The notes under the pieces are model-generated. The model was not told where the DNA came from. It did no database searches and saw only the letters and a program-made list of their open reading frames with translations. DNA of 64,000 nucleotides, from contig JUEP01000002.1 of NCBI GenBank assembly GCA_000817105.1, forward strand, positions 103,157-167,156. The letters are read 5' to 3'. The stretch is from a marine actinobacterium MedAcidi-G3 (lineage in GTDB: Bacteria > Actinomycetota > Acidimicrobiia > Acidimicrobiales > Poriferisodalaceae). Positions 9,010-19,400 of this stretch are shown here, one piece after another (the first letter of the stretch is position 1; the number at the start of each line of letters is the position of its first letter). A program made the translations under genes and the position numbers.

Positions 9010-9633
9010 CTAGGAGTTCTTTGATACCAGTAGCCGCTCGAGCTGGCCCCAAAGTTCGGCGGTCGCATCAGACAAAGCAGCGAGGTCTCCTCCATTGGCG
9101 ATAAGGAATTGCGCAACTGCTCTTCGTTCTTCATCAGATGCTTGCGATTCGATACGGGCAAGCGCATCCTCAGGTTCTACACCTCGCTGCTGTTGAAGTC
9201 GCTCAAGCCGGTCGGCCATTGGTGCCTCTACAACGACCACAACTTCATATGGGTGTTTGGTGTCGTAGCCAAGCCGACTTTCAACCAGAACAGCCATGTC
9301 GTAAACCACTATTGCCTCGGGCTTTTCCAGCGAATCTACGGCTCTGTCAAGCATCTGATTGATAGCAGGATGGGAGATCTCTTCAAGGGCTGCCAACTGC
9401 TCTGCCTCGCCGAAAACGATTTCAGCTAGGGCTGCCCGATTTATACCCCCGTCAGTTCCTAAGACACTTGGCCCGAAACGTTCAACAACAGCTGATACCG
9501 CAAGCCCCTCTGGTTCAAGAATCTTTCGGCCAAGTGCATCGACATCAATAACTTCTGCACCTAAGTTCGATAACAAGCCCCCAACAGTGGACTTACCCAC
9601 TCCCATACCACCCGTGAGGCCAACGACCAGCAT
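9010..9633 (-). CDS. coaE: Dephospho-CoA kinase
   Basis: 207 aa, the normal length for CoaE, which catalyses the last step of CoA biosynthesis (ATP-dependent 3'-phosphorylation of dephospho-CoA). P-loop GLTGGMGVGKST at residues 5-16, followed by the diagnostic DVDALGRKILEP and later DMAVLVES. It sits 14 bases after the TIGR03084 gene and 1 base before the thioesterase, so it is within a leftward operon. Confidence 0.96.
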   Translation of the reverse strand: MLVVGLTGGMGVGKSTVGGLLSNLGAEVIDVDALGRKILEPEGLAVSAVVERFGPSVLGTDGGINRAALAEIVFGEAEQLAALEEISHPAINQMLDRAVDSLEKPEAIVVYDMAVLVESRLGYDTKHPYEVVVVVEAPMADRLERLQQQRGVEPEDALARIESQASDEERRAVAQFLIANGGDLAALSDATAELWGQLERLLVSKNS

Positions 9634-9647
9634 CAGATCAGCAACGG

Positions 9648-10430
9648 CTATCCGCCGACGCGTCCTTCAGGTGCATCGGTAGCTGGACCGGCGAACGCCT
9701 GCGCTATTTCCATCCAATCAGCGGCTAAATCACCCCGAATTTCGAGTTCCGCTTCTCTTGCTCGACGCCTTTGCGTCACGACAAGACAAAACTCATAAGC
9801 GTCGGCGGTGACCATTTCTTCTGAGTGCTCGGGCCCCCACGCCCAGATATCTCCGTTTGGTGATGTCAGTTCAACTCGGATCGGTGTCTCTGGAGGCTGA
9901 AGGCCTCTATTCACATAGCTCCAACCACGAGTAGTCACCCCGATATGTGCAACGTGTCGAAGTCTTTCTGTTCTTGGGTATGCAGCACCAAAGGTGTCGG
10001 CTACGTCATGTCCATGGGACCAAGTTTCCATCAGACGGGCCGTGGCGAAAGACAGGGCACTCATGTCTGGTCCGAACCACGGAATACGGTCTTTAGGTCC
10101 CAGGGCTCGAAAGGCTTCCGTCATTCGAAGGCGTTCATTTGCAAACCAATTCCATAAATCGGTTCCGTTCATTTCTCGAACATCGAGATGACCAAAGCTG
10201 TGAAGATCTCCTTCCCCCTTAAGCATCCGTTGTTTAGTTTCTTCAAACTCTGCTGGATCCAAAACGGCGACGCTGGCCGCTACATCTGCCATCCCTAAAT
10301 GAATAATGGTCTCGTGAGTGTCCCAACCTTCAGCTGGTGTCGGCAGTCTCCACTCGTCTTCGGTTAGCCCCGAAACAATTTCTCCGAGTGCTTCTGTCTC
10401 TGCATCAAGATCGTCACAAATTCCCCTCAT
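9648..10430 (-). CDS. TIGR03084 / maleylpyruvate-isomerase-like metal-binding protein (copy 1)
   Basis: 260 aa DinB-fold protein. Its conserved His residues (GWDTHETIIHLG and ETWSHGHDVAD) match the metal site of mycothiol-dependent isomerases and the TIGR03084 group, which is characteristic of actinobacteria. The frame is open to 10547, but the paralogue at 36259-37029 aligns from MDQICDDIAAE, so the ATG at 10430 (MRGICDDLDAE) is the start. About half the residues match the paralogue by eye. The actual reaction is unknown. Confidence 0.85.
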   Translation of the reverse strand: MRGICDDLDAETEALGEIVSGLTEDEWRLPTPAEGWDTHETIIHLGMADVAASVAVLDPAEFEETKQRMLKGEGDLHSFGHLDVREMNGTDLWNWFANERLRMTEAFRALGPKDRIPWFGPDMSALSFATARLMETWSHGHDVADTFGAAYPRTERLRHVAHIGVTTRGWSYVNRGLQPPETPIRVELTSPNGDIWAWGPEHSEEMVTADAYEFCLVVTQRRRAREAELEIRGDLAADWMEIAQAFAGPATDAPEGRVGG

Positions 10431-10522
10431 ATCGGTGACCCTACACTGCTCCGGAGCTGCGCTCCTGATTGAAGCGATTTGGCGGCTACCGTAAACAAGA
10501 GCGACACCCTTTCGGAGGGACA

Positions 10523-12466
10523 GTGACCGATCCTCTTTGGACTCCAAATTCGATTCGACGCGAAGCTTCTAACCTATGGGCATTTGCCGAGTCAGTTGAT
10601 GTTCCGTTAAACGCGAACTCGTACAGTGACCTACATAATTGGTCCCTAACTGAAAATACGTCTTTCTGGAGAGCAGTATGGAAGTTTGCTTCCGGTGTCG
10701 GCGACCTCGGCGAAGTCGATATCAAAAGAGATGGGATAGCAGATTCACAATTTTTTCCAGACGCAAAACTCAACTTGGCCGAAAACTATTTACGTCGATC
10801 CGGAAATGAGCCCGCCCTTATTTACCGGGGCGAGAACGTCGTGGAACAATCTTTGACGTTTTCTGAACTCAGGTTTGCTGTCGGACGCGTCCAACAAGCG
10901 CTCAGGTCGGAGGGGGTTGGACCAGGCGACCGGGTGGCGACGCTTTTACCAAATGCGCCGGAGGCAGTCATCGTATTTTTGGCTGCTGCGAGTATTGGAG
11001 CAATTTATTCGTCGACCAGTCCCGACTTCGGAACAGCGGGAGTACTCGATCGTTTTGGACAAATCGAGCCCAAGGTCCTAGTCGCAACCGATAGCTATTC
11101 CTATTCGGGCGTTCGACATGACATAACCGAAAAAGTGGCTCAGGTAGCTAGCCAATTATCTTCGCTTCGGCGCGTTGTATTGGTGAGCTACGACAAGACA
11201 CCAATCGATACGTCCATCCCTCTCGCAGTTGGTTACGACGAGTGGATAGCCGACACAGAAGAGAGTCAACCAGAATTCGTTCACCTGAGTTTTGATCATC
11301 CGGTCTATGTCCTCTACTCATCTGGAACTACAGGCAAACCGAAATGCATCGTTCATCGGGCTGGTGGCGTATTGCTCAAGCATTGGTCTGAACATTTACT
11401 CCACTGCGATCTCAAACCCGGGAATCGTTTGATGTATTTCACAACGACTGGCTGGATGATGTGGAATTGGCTGATTGGCGGCCTGGCTAGTGGAGTTTCC
11501 CTAATTTTGTATGACGGATCGCCGTTCTTTCCCGGGCCATCGCGTTTGTTTGACCTTGCCGACGAGTTGCAACCTCAGCTTTTCGGTGTGAGCGCTAAGT
11601 TCATCGAAGCGGCAATGAAAGAAGGTTTGCGGCCTCGCGACACTCATGCACTGGCAAGTGTGGACACAATCGCTTCTACAGGGTCGCCTTTAGCTCCTGA
11701 AGGCTTTGACTGGGTGTATGAGGCAGTAAAACCAGATGTGCACCTCGCTTCGTTCTCTGGCGGGACAGATATTTGCGGGTGCTTTGTGATCGGAGATCCG
11801 ACCAGCCCTGTCTATCGGGGGGAAATTCAGGTTCCTGCATTGGGGATGGATGTCGCTGTTTTCGACGAGGATGGAAATCGCCTTTCAGAAGGTTCGCAAG
11901 GAGAACTTGTTTGTTGCAACGCCTTTCCGTCGATGCCCCTCGAATTCTGGGATGACCCAACGAAGAGTAAATACCGTGCGGCTTATTTCGAACGTTTCGA
12001 AGATGTCTGGCATCACGGCGATTTCGCGGAGTGGACCCCTCAGAACGGCATGGTGATTACAGGTCGTTCGGACGCAACGCTTAACCCCGGAGGGGTCCGA
12101 ATCGGGACCGCAGAAATTTATCGCCAAGTCGATCTAATTGACGAGGTCCTGGAAAGCATCGTTGTTGGCCAGCAATTCGAATCGGATACGCGAGTCATTT
12201 TGTTTGTTCGTCTTCGCGAAGGGTTAACCCTCGATGATGAACTCAGCCAGAAAATTAGAGACCAGGTCCGTGTCGGTGCCTCACCTCGGCATATGCCCGC
12301 AATAGTTGCTCAGGTCCCCTCAATCCCAAGGACTAGAAGCGGGAAACTTGTTGAGTTAGCGGTCAGAGATGCTGTCCACGGACGCGAAGTTAAGAACCTA
12401 GAAGCTATCGATGACCCATCTGCGTTGGATTATTTTCGCAACCATCCGAAGCTAGCTGACCACTAG
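10523..12466 (+). CDS. Acetoacetate-CoA ligase
   Basis: 647 aa adenylate-forming enzyme converting acetoacetate to acetoacetyl-CoA (ketone body or PHB use). The N-terminus TDPLWTPNSIRREASNLWAF and the AMP-binding signature LYSSGTTGKPKCIVH fit this ligase, as do YFTTTGWMMWNW and the C-terminal SRTRSGK-like PRTRSGKLVELAV, whose Lys is catalytic. GTG at 10523 is chosen because GGAGGGA stands just before it and the conserved N-terminus begins there; the upstream in-frame codons to 10469 are discarded. It is divergent from the TIGR03084 gene. Confidence 0.94.
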   Translation: MTDPLWTPNSIRREASNLWAFAESVDVPLNANSYSDLHNWSLTENTSFWRAVWKFASGVGDLGEVDIKRDGIADSQFFPDAKLNLAENYLRRSGNEPALIYRGENVVEQSLTFSELRFAVGRVQQALRSEGVGPGDRVATLLPNAPEAVIVFLAAASIGAIYSSTSPDFGTAGVLDRFGQIEPKVLVATDSYSYSGVRHDITEKVAQVASQLSSLRRVVLVSYDKTPIDTSIPLAVGYDEWIADTEESQPEFVHLSFDHPVYVLYSSGTTGKPKCIVHRAGGVLLKHWSEHLLHCDLKPGNRLMYFTTTGWMMWNWLIGGLASGVSLILYDGSPFFPGPSRLFDLADELQPQLFGVSAKFIEAAMKEGLRPRDTHALASVDTIASTGSPLAPEGFDWVYEAVKPDVHLASFSGGTDICGCFVIGDPTSPVYRGEIQVPALGMDVAVFDEDGNRLSEGSQGELVCCNAFPSMPLEFWDDPTKSKYRAAYFERFEDVWHHGDFAEWTPQNGMVITGRSDATLNPGGVRIGTAEIYRQVDLIDEVLESIVVGQQFESDTRVILFVRLREGLTLDDELSQKIRDQVRVGASPRHMPAIVAQVPSIPRTRSGKLVELAVRDAVHGREVKNLEAIDDPSALDYFRNHPKLADH

Positions 12467-12571
12467 TCGCTTCTAGGATTCGATGTTTACTGCCCCAACT
12501 TCTGTCGTTGGGTGGCATTCTGATTAGGTGGATAACTCTCAACCATGCCGACTTTGGAAAACAATCGTTAG

Positions 12572-13456
12572 GTGAATAGCGATCAAAGCGCCCAAAAGAG
12601 AGGTGTCCCGGCAGCGGCAATCGCAATGGTTGGCTGGGCTGCCTCAGGAGTTATAGCGAAAGGAATCACCGAGCTAGGAACATTCGCAGTTGTTTTCTGG
12701 AGAATGTGGATCTACGCAGTAATAGTGATCTTGTTCCTGATAGTCAGAGGAACGCCTTTAAGAAAAGAATCTCTGAGAATTTCTTGGAGGGGTGGGGTTT
12801 CCTTAGGTGCGGACATCATGCTCTTCTTCTCTGCGTTGCGTTTGACCACAGTCGCGAATGCAACGGTGATCGGGTCGTGTCAGCCCTTAATTCTGTTATT
12901 CATAGCTGGTCGAATCTTCGGTGAGCGACCTAGACGTTACGACTGGGTCTTGGCTGTGGTCGCAATGGGTGGCGTTGCGATCGTGATGTTTGGTTCGACA
13001 GGTGTTCAAGGCTGGAGTCTGAGCGGAGACCTTTTATCTATAGCAACTGTGGTCGCATGGACCTTGTATTTCGTCTTCTCAAAACTAAGCACTCGAAAGA
13101 TAGAAGCTTCGCAGTACACAGGTGCAACGGCACTGATCTGCGCTTTGTTCGCCACCCCATTTGCCCTCGCTTCGGGGCAGCTATTCAACATGCCGTCAGG
13201 CAATGCTTGGATTTGGTTGTTTATTCTCTCTATAGGCCCGGGTTTCACCTCGCATATGTTGATGAATTGGGCTTTGGCTCACATACCAGTTTGGTTCGGT
13301 TCCACTTTGACCCTTGCTATTCCGGTAACTGCCACGGTCATGGCTTGGGTCTTTCTTGGCGAAGATGTTGTTGCGCTTCAGTTTTTGGGCATGGGGATAG
13401 TTCTGTTCGCTCTGGGATTCATAGTAATCGGACAATCCAATACCGCTCGACGCTAA
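12572..13456 (+). CDS. EamA/DMT-family transporter
   Basis: 294 aa, about ten hydrophobic segments in two EamA halves, with the usual internal pseudo-symmetry (GVIAKGITELGTFAVVFWRM in the first half). This is an inner-membrane permease, commonly an exporter of amino acids or metabolites; the substrate is not identifiable. GTG start with no convincing ribosome site. Its stop is 9 bases from that of the convergent enoyl-CoA hydratase. Confidence 0.85.
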   Translation: MNSDQSAQKRGVPAAAIAMVGWAASGVIAKGITELGTFAVVFWRMWIYAVIVILFLIVRGTPLRKESLRISWRGGVSLGADIMLFFSALRLTTVANATVIGSCQPLILLFIAGRIFGERPRRYDWVLAVVAMGGVAIVMFGSTGVQGWSLSGDLLSIATVVAWTLYFVFSKLSTRKIEASQYTGATALICALFATPFALASGQLFNMPSGNAWIWLFILSIGPGFTSHMLMNWALAHIPVWFGSTLTLAIPVTATVMAWVFLGEDVVALQFLGMGIVLFALGFIVIGQSNTARR

Positions 13457-13465
13457 CAAGTAATG

Positions 13466-14281
13466 TCAGCGGCCTTTCCAGCTAGGTAGTCGTTTTTCTG
13501 AGAAGGCCTTCGGTCCCTCTCGAGCGTCTTCGCTTTCCATCATCGACCTGACGGCCGGATATTCTTTGTAGAACGCCTCTTCTAGCGGGTGGTTTAGGCC
13601 GCGAGTAGCAGACTGCTTAGTTGCGCGGATAGACAATGGCGCCCCAAGCAGTATCTCGTCAATCAAACCATCAACCGCAATGTCCAAGTCAGAATAAGGC
13701 ACCACTTTATTGATGATTCCAATTTCTAGGGCCCGGTTCGCTGTCATCGATTTACCGGTCAACAAGTACTCCATCGCCAATTTCAAAGGCACTTGGCGTG
13801 GCAGTCGATGAACACCTCCCCCGCCAGCGTAAATACCTCTTCGCGGTTCTGGAAGGCCAAATTCGACATGATCAGCCGCAACAACTAGGTCGCATGCCAT
13901 TGCCACTTCGAAACCTCCACCTAGAGCTACCCCGTTTACTCGTGCGATGAGTGGTTTCGGATAATCGAACCGTTCAATAAGTTTCGTCACCGTCTTCATC
14001 AACTCAGCATCAGCTCTTTGATCATCTTCCGACGAGTGTTGAATCTGACTCAAATACTTCAGATCACGACCGGCGCAGAAGGCCCTATCTCCCATTCCCG
14101 TTACCACTACTATCCACACTTCGTCGTCATTCGCTGCATGGTCGAGGAGGTCGCTCCATTCTTTATGTGCAGGAGTGTTGATCGCGTTCCTGACCTCCGG
14201 CCGGTTAATAGTTATTTGAGCGACATTTGGTCGTGTTATCTCATAAAGAAAATATTCTGGAGTGAAATCAAGTGGTTGCAT
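13466..14281 (-). CDS. Enoyl-CoA hydratase/isomerase (crotonase)
   Basis: 271 aa crotonase. The oxyanion segment VNGVALGGGFEVAMACD carries Glu125 and FGLPEPRRG carries Glu145, the same 20-residue spacing as the two catalytic glutamates of classical hydratases, so syn-hydration of an enoyl-CoA is likely. GRDLKYLSQI in the CoA-binding helix is typical of the carnitinyl-CoA dehydratase-like branch. It is divergent from a SnoaL-like gene. Confidence 0.9.
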   Translation of the reverse strand: MQPLDFTPEYFLYEITRPNVAQITINRPEVRNAINTPAHKEWSDLLDHAANDDEVWIVVVTGMGDRAFCAGRDLKYLSQIQHSSEDDQRADAELMKTVTKLIERFDYPKPLIARVNGVALGGGFEVAMACDLVVAADHVEFGLPEPRRGIYAGGGGVHRLPRQVPLKLAMEYLLTGKSMTANRALEIGIINKVVPYSDLDIAVDGLIDEILLGAPLSIRATKQSATRGLNHPLEEAFYKEYPAVRSMMESEDAREGPKAFSEKRLPSWKGR

Positions 14282-14335
14282 TACTTGATCGTAGGCAGAA
14301 CAGCATTAATCCGTCAGACATGCTGGACTACGGAG

Positions 14336-14788
14336 ATGAAGACTGAAGAAACACGAACACTTATCGAGCGGTACTACAGGGCATTAACCCAGGGTGATCG
14401 CGAAGACCTCCGGGAATGTCTTAGCCCTAATGTTGTCTGGCAACTTCCAGCTACGGCGGGAGCCACCGGCACAGGTGGGTCAAATAAAGATGGGGTCGTG
14501 AGCGGTCGAGAGTCTGTCGCTGCGGAACTAGGCGGAAGGACCATTAAAGACACCTTCGATCTTTCCCAGCCATTCGGATTGGAAATTCGGAGCATGATAG
14601 TTGATGGCCAATATGCAGCTGTTCAACAGAGACTGACTGCTACGACCAAAGCCAAAGGCCTTCCATACGACAATCAATACTGTTGGATCTATTTGTGTGA
14701 GGAGAACCAGATAACTCGCATGGAGGAATACACCGACACTCTCTACGCCGCTAGGACAATGGGTTGGGATCTGGGGGACTCGAACTAA
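14336..14788 (+). CDS. SnoaL-like (NTF2-fold) protein
   Basis: 150 aa, opening ETRTLIERYYRALTQGD with the long helix of SnoaL/limonene-epoxide-hydrolase-like proteins and later strands MIVDGQYAAVQQ and ITRMEEYTDT. The frame extends far upstream to 14018 inside the antisense hydratase gene, but only from ATG 14336 does it look like a protein. Its TAA overlaps the ATG of the dienelactone hydrolase (TAATG), so translation is coupled. Confidence 0.8.
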   Translation: MKTEETRTLIERYYRALTQGDREDLRECLSPNVVWQLPATAGATGTGGSNKDGVVSGRESVAAELGGRTIKDTFDLSQPFGLEIRSMIVDGQYAAVQQRLTATTKAKGLPYDNQYCWIYLCEENQITRMEEYTDTLYAARTMGWDLGDSN

Positions 14789-15525
14789 TGATTGAGACCC
14801 ACTTAGCTATCGAAACTGGCGAAGGTAAAATGTCTACTTTTGTGGTTCGCCCCGAATCAGATGGGCCTTTCCCGGTGATTCTGTTTCTTATGGACGCACC
14901 GGGAAAACGAGAAGAACTTCATGATATGGCAAGGCGAGTCGCAGCAACGGGCTATTACGTCATGTTGCCAAATCTCTATTACCGAGACGTCCCCTCTTTT
15001 ACGATTCATCGCGAGGACCCAGTCAGTTCCAAGTACATGGCTCAGCTAATGGATAATCTCAGCAACGCCATGGTCTCTCGAGACGCTGCGAAACTTATGG
15101 AACAAGCCGAGTCAGATGACTCAGCCAACACAGACCTTGTCGGAGTAACCGGATACTGCATGAGCGGACCTTTCGCTTTATGGCTAGCTGCTGACTACCC
15201 CGAGAAAATAAAAGCTGCGGCATCTATACACGGTGTTCGCCTAGCGACTGATGCCGATGACTCGCCACATACAAGAGCAGCCCAGATTGACGGAGAAGTT
15301 CTAGTTCTCGCCGCAGAGTTCGATGACTGGGTGGACAAACCTCATTTTGATCGCCTGACAGATGCCCTGATCAACGCTGATGTCTCCCACTACGCAGAAT
15401 GGGTCGACGGAGTTCACCACGGTTTCGTCTTTTCGCAACGAGCCAAGTACGACAAAGCTGCTTCTGAGCGTCACTGGGAACTCTTGCACTCGTTATTCGA
15501 CCGTAACCTAAAGTCATCGGCATGA
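14788..15525 (+). CDS. Dienelactone hydrolase family protein
   Basis: 245 aa alpha/beta hydrolase. The nucleophile elbow TGYCMSGP supplies Cys124, as in true dienelactone hydrolases. The acid is in AAEFDDWVD (Asp179/180) and the base in GVHHGF (His211). The start ATG at 14788 overlaps the previous stop; the frame's earlier codon at 14764 is rejected. It hydrolyses lactones or esters of ring-cleavage products. It is followed with a 4-base ATGA overlap by a MaoC-like gene. Confidence 0.88.
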   Translation: MIETHLAIETGEGKMSTFVVRPESDGPFPVILFLMDAPGKREELHDMARRVAATGYYVMLPNLYYRDVPSFTIHREDPVSSKYMAQLMDNLSNAMVSRDAAKLMEQAESDDSANTDLVGVTGYCMSGPFALWLAADYPEKIKAAASIHGVRLATDADDSPHTRAAQIDGEVLVLAAEFDDWVDKPHFDRLTDALINADVSHYAEWVDGVHHGFVFSQRAKYDKAASERHWELLHSLFDRNLKSSA

Positions 15526-16355
15526 CGGTCTTATCTAGCTCCTGCAGTCGGATTGCTGTTGCTGATCCCGCTGAGGTCTCAGCTGCCAATCCGATACACG
15601 ACGAAAGCGCCACTAGTTATGGGTATGCGGGTGGAATTGTTGCCGGCATACATACCTACGGTTGGATGGTTCCTGCCATTCTCGATGCTCTCGGCACTGG
15701 TTGGCTCTCCCATGGCTGGTGCGAATTTCGGCTTCCCAGACCGGTTTATGCAGGTGATGAACTCCTCACAGAAGTTACGCCTTCTGCAGAAAATTCAGAT
15801 GTCGGGTTGATAACTCAAAAAGTTGTTTCCGACGGGCGGGTCACTATCGAAGGCACTATCGGTTTAGGCGATGCTCCTTGGATAAGTGAATTCAAGCTTC
15901 CAACTAGCCGGACCCCCGTTCCCGAGCCAGTGGATAGACCGTTTCTAGGGTTGAATAAGATTCCAACCGATGTCGATTATCCGCCTATGTCCGTGCCCTT
16001 AACAGCTAACGATGCAAGAGTTTGGATGGCCGAACGAATCCATGACGACGACCCTGCATGGATCTCGGGTGATGCTCCTCTTATTCATCCATCGTGGGTT
16101 TTGGGACAAATGACACCATTAATCAGACACTCTTATCGAATGCCTGCTGGAGTTCATGCCTCAGGACGCGTACAACATCTGCGGCCTTTTCATGCTGACG
16201 GAGATGTTGTGGTCGCTGGGAGATGGGGTGAACTCGAGATCAAGAAAGAGAAGCCGTGGTCTACCACCGACGCCGTGTTCATTGATGCTCATGGCTCAGA
16301 AGTTGCCCTTGTTCAACAAGTCGCTGTGATTCTTCCAGCGCCCAACAAGGGTTGA
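15522..16355 (+). CDS. MaoC-like hotdog hydratase
   Basis: 277 aa. The hydratase-2-like motif NPIHDESATSYGYAGGIVAG lies near residue 23-42 and resembles the NPxHxD...GxIxxG motif of MaoC enoyl-CoA hydratases, although Glu follows the Asp. The C-terminal half looks like a second hotdog-type domain (VHASGRVQHLRPFHADGDVV). Translationally coupled to the dienelactone hydrolase. An acyl-CoA substrate is inferred from family and context only. Confidence 0.7.
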   Translation: MTVLSSSCSRIAVADPAEVSAANPIHDESATSYGYAGGIVAGIHTYGWMVPAILDALGTGWLSHGWCEFRLPRPVYAGDELLTEVTPSAENSDVGLITQKVVSDGRVTIEGTIGLGDAPWISEFKLPTSRTPVPEPVDRPFLGLNKIPTDVDYPPMSVPLTANDARVWMAERIHDDDPAWISGDAPLIHPSWVLGQMTPLIRHSYRMPAGVHASGRVQHLRPFHADGDVVVAGRWGELEIKKEKPWSTTDAVFIDAHGSEVALVQQVAVILPAPNKG

Positions 16356-16419
16356 GCGAGAACAACAGGGCTTAGATGATGTAGAACGTGCGTAGAAAAG
16401 CATCCGTGAAGAGGTACTC

Positions 16420-19400
16420 ATGCCTATAGAAAAGCTCCTGATAGCGAACCGTGGCGAAATCGCTATACGAATAGCTCGTGCAGCTGGTGATCTGGGAATT
16501 ACGAGTGTGGCAGCATTTAGTTCTGATGATCACTCGTCTTTGCATAGACAGGTTTCCGATGAATCAGTAGGACTAGATGGCAGTGGGGTAGCCGCCTACC
16601 TAGACATAGACCAGCTCGTCGAAGCCGTTATTTCCTCTGGTTGTGACGCCGTTCACCCTGGGTATGGATTTCTAGCCGAAAATCCTAATTTTGCGAGTGC
16701 CTTGGAGACCAAGGGCATCATATTTGTGGGGCCACCTTCTGATCAGTTGGCTTTATTCGGAGACAAGCTTTCAGCTAGGAACTTAGCTAAGCGGCTTGAT
16801 GTTCCAGTAGTCGCGGCAACTGCGGGAGCAGCAACTCTGGAAGAGGTTGAAGAGTTCCTGACGGAGCATGAGTCAATCATGATCAAAGCTGTGGCAGGAG
16901 GTGGTGGCCGAGGGATGCGCGAAGTCCGCAAAGGCCAAGATCTCGCAACAATTTTTGAGCGCTGCCGAAGCGAAGCCCAATCTTCTTTCGGGATCGGTGA
17001 CCTGTACGCAGAAAAGCTTGTTGAAGCGGCGAGGCACATAGAAGTCCAAATACTCGGAGACGGATCTTCAGTTACTCATCTCGGCGAACGAGAATGCACC
17101 TTACAAAGACAGAACCAGAAGATTGTTGAGATCGCTCCGTCGCCATCAATCAGCCCGGAAACACGGGAATTATTAACTCAAGCCGCTACCAAAATGGCCC
17201 AAGAGGTTAACTATCTGGGTTTGGGTACCTGGGAATTCTTGGTTGACGCAAACAACCCAGCGACTGTGGCCTTTATAGAAACCAATGCGCGACTTCAAGT
17301 GGAACACACCGTGACCGAGGAAGTAACTGGCGTTGACTTAGTTCGCAGTCAAATTCTCGTAGCAGGCGGTGCTTCGCTAACCGACTTACGCTTGCAGCAA
17401 AATCAGGTGCCCGAAGCAAAAGGGTTCGCCATTCAATGTCGTGTCAACACTGAAACAATGACCGAAGAAGGCTTAGCTCGACCAGCCGGAGGAACTATCT
17501 CAGTATTCGAAACTCCTAGTGGGCCTGGAGTTAGAACAGATTCCTATGGCTACCAGGGGTATGCAACAAATCCGAATTTTGATTCGTTGATTGCAAAGGT
17601 AATTGGGTACTCCCCTACCAGCAACTACGAAGACGCAGTTCGACGAGTTAGGCGTGCTCTTAATGAATTTCGGATAGAAGGAGTGTCGACGAACATTTCG
17701 TATCTACTCGCTTTACTTGACCGGCCGGAAGTACAAGCAAACACCGTCACTACGGGCTTTATAAACGCATTCGCTTCCGAACTCCTCGAAGCGGCCCAGG
17801 TGATCTCATCAAATCAGTGGTTACCTCTTCCTTCTGAGGAAGAGTCGAATACTTCTCTTGCGGGAGCACAGGTCAGCAACGACCCTCTGGCTGTTCTTCA
17901 ACACGGTGATATCGATCACAGGGAAGCCAATAGCTCTTCAGCTGACTCAAAGACTTCGGCATCGCTCGGTCCCGATGGCTCTCGGGCCGTGGAAGCTCCA
18001 CTACAGGGCACCATTATCTCTCTTTCCGTGGAGCCAGGCGATGAGGTAGCTGCGGGTCAGCCCGTCGCCGTCATGGAAGCAATGAAGATGGAACATGTCA
18101 TCGCATCGACTATGACCGGCATAGTTCGTTCCTTGGGCGTTGCTCAGGGTGACACTATTTACGAAGGTCACCCGCTTCTGTTTATTGAAGAGGCAGATCT
18201 CGATATCCAGAGCGATGAGACCGAGGCCACAATTGACCTTGACTTCATTAGACCAGATCTGCAGGAAGTCTTCGACCGCCATTACAAAGGAATGGATGAA
18301 GCGAAACCATCGGCCGTTGAGAAGCGACATGGCAGAGGTCATCGAACAGCCCGCGAGAATTTGTCGCGCCTCATCGATGACGGGACATTCGTAGAGTACG
18401 GACCCTTAATGGTCGCAGCACAACGAAGACGGCGGAGTCTCGACGATCTTATTGATAACACCCAAGGCGATGGCATGGTCGCGGGAATCGGGAGCGTGAA
18501 CGGCGACTTATTTAGTCAAGACGATGCTCAAACAATGGTGATGTCCTACGACTACATGGTTCTAGCTGGGACACAGGGACTCCAAAACCACCGAAAAAAG
18601 GATCGGCTCTTCGAGTTGGCGGAGCAGAATAAACTTCCGACCGTCTTACTCGCTGAAGGTGGCGGTGGGCGCCCTGGGGATACCGACACAGCCGGCGGTG
18701 CCGGCCTTGACTGTTGGGCGTTCACCTTCTTCGCCAAACTGTCTGGTTTAGTCCCACTTGTGGGTGTCACCAATGGCCGCTGCTTCGCGGGCAACGCCGT
18801 GCTACTCGGTTGTTGCGACGTGATCATTGCTACTGAAGGGTCGAACATTGGTATCGGCGGTCCGGCGATGATCGAAGGCGGCGGACTCGGCGTCTTTCGA
18901 CCTGAAGAAGTTGGGCCTGTCGATGTGCAATATCCGAACGGCGTCATTGACATCCTCGTCAAAGACGAAGACGAAGCAATGGACACAGCTAAGAAATATC
19001 TTTCTTATTTCCAAGGACCAGTCGAGAGTTGGGAGGCACCGGATCAGCGATTGTTAAGACACATTGTTCCTGAGAATCGACTTCGTGCTTACGACGTTCG
19101 CGAGGTCATTGAGACTATGTGTGATATCGACTCGACTCTCGAAATACGCAAGGGTTGGGGACCTGGTTGCATCACAACTTTGGCTCGGATCGAGGGCCAC
19201 CCCGTTGGCATCATCGCTAACAACAACCACCACCTTGGCGGGGCCATAGACGCAGATGTTGGCGACAAGGGCAGCAGGTTCATGCAACTCTGCGATGCTC
19301 ACGATATACCGCTGATCTTTTTGTGCGATACGCCAGGGATCATGGTGGGGCCTCAAGCCGAGTATGAAGCGACGGTCCGTCACGCAAGCAGAATGTTTGT

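Noticed and set aside
9009..9167. N-terminal extension of the double-hotdog thioesterase into coaE
   Set aside because: It would overlap coaE by 158 bases in another frame; the ATG one base after the coaE stop is sufficient.
13057..13485. 142-codon plus-strand ORF overlapping the EamA transporter
   Set aside because: A shadow frame of the transporter, rich in Cys/His/Arg, without start signals.
14018..14335. Upstream extension of the SnoaL-like gene at 14336
   Set aside because: It lies wholly antisense to the enoyl-CoA hydratase and its translation does not resemble the NTF2 family.
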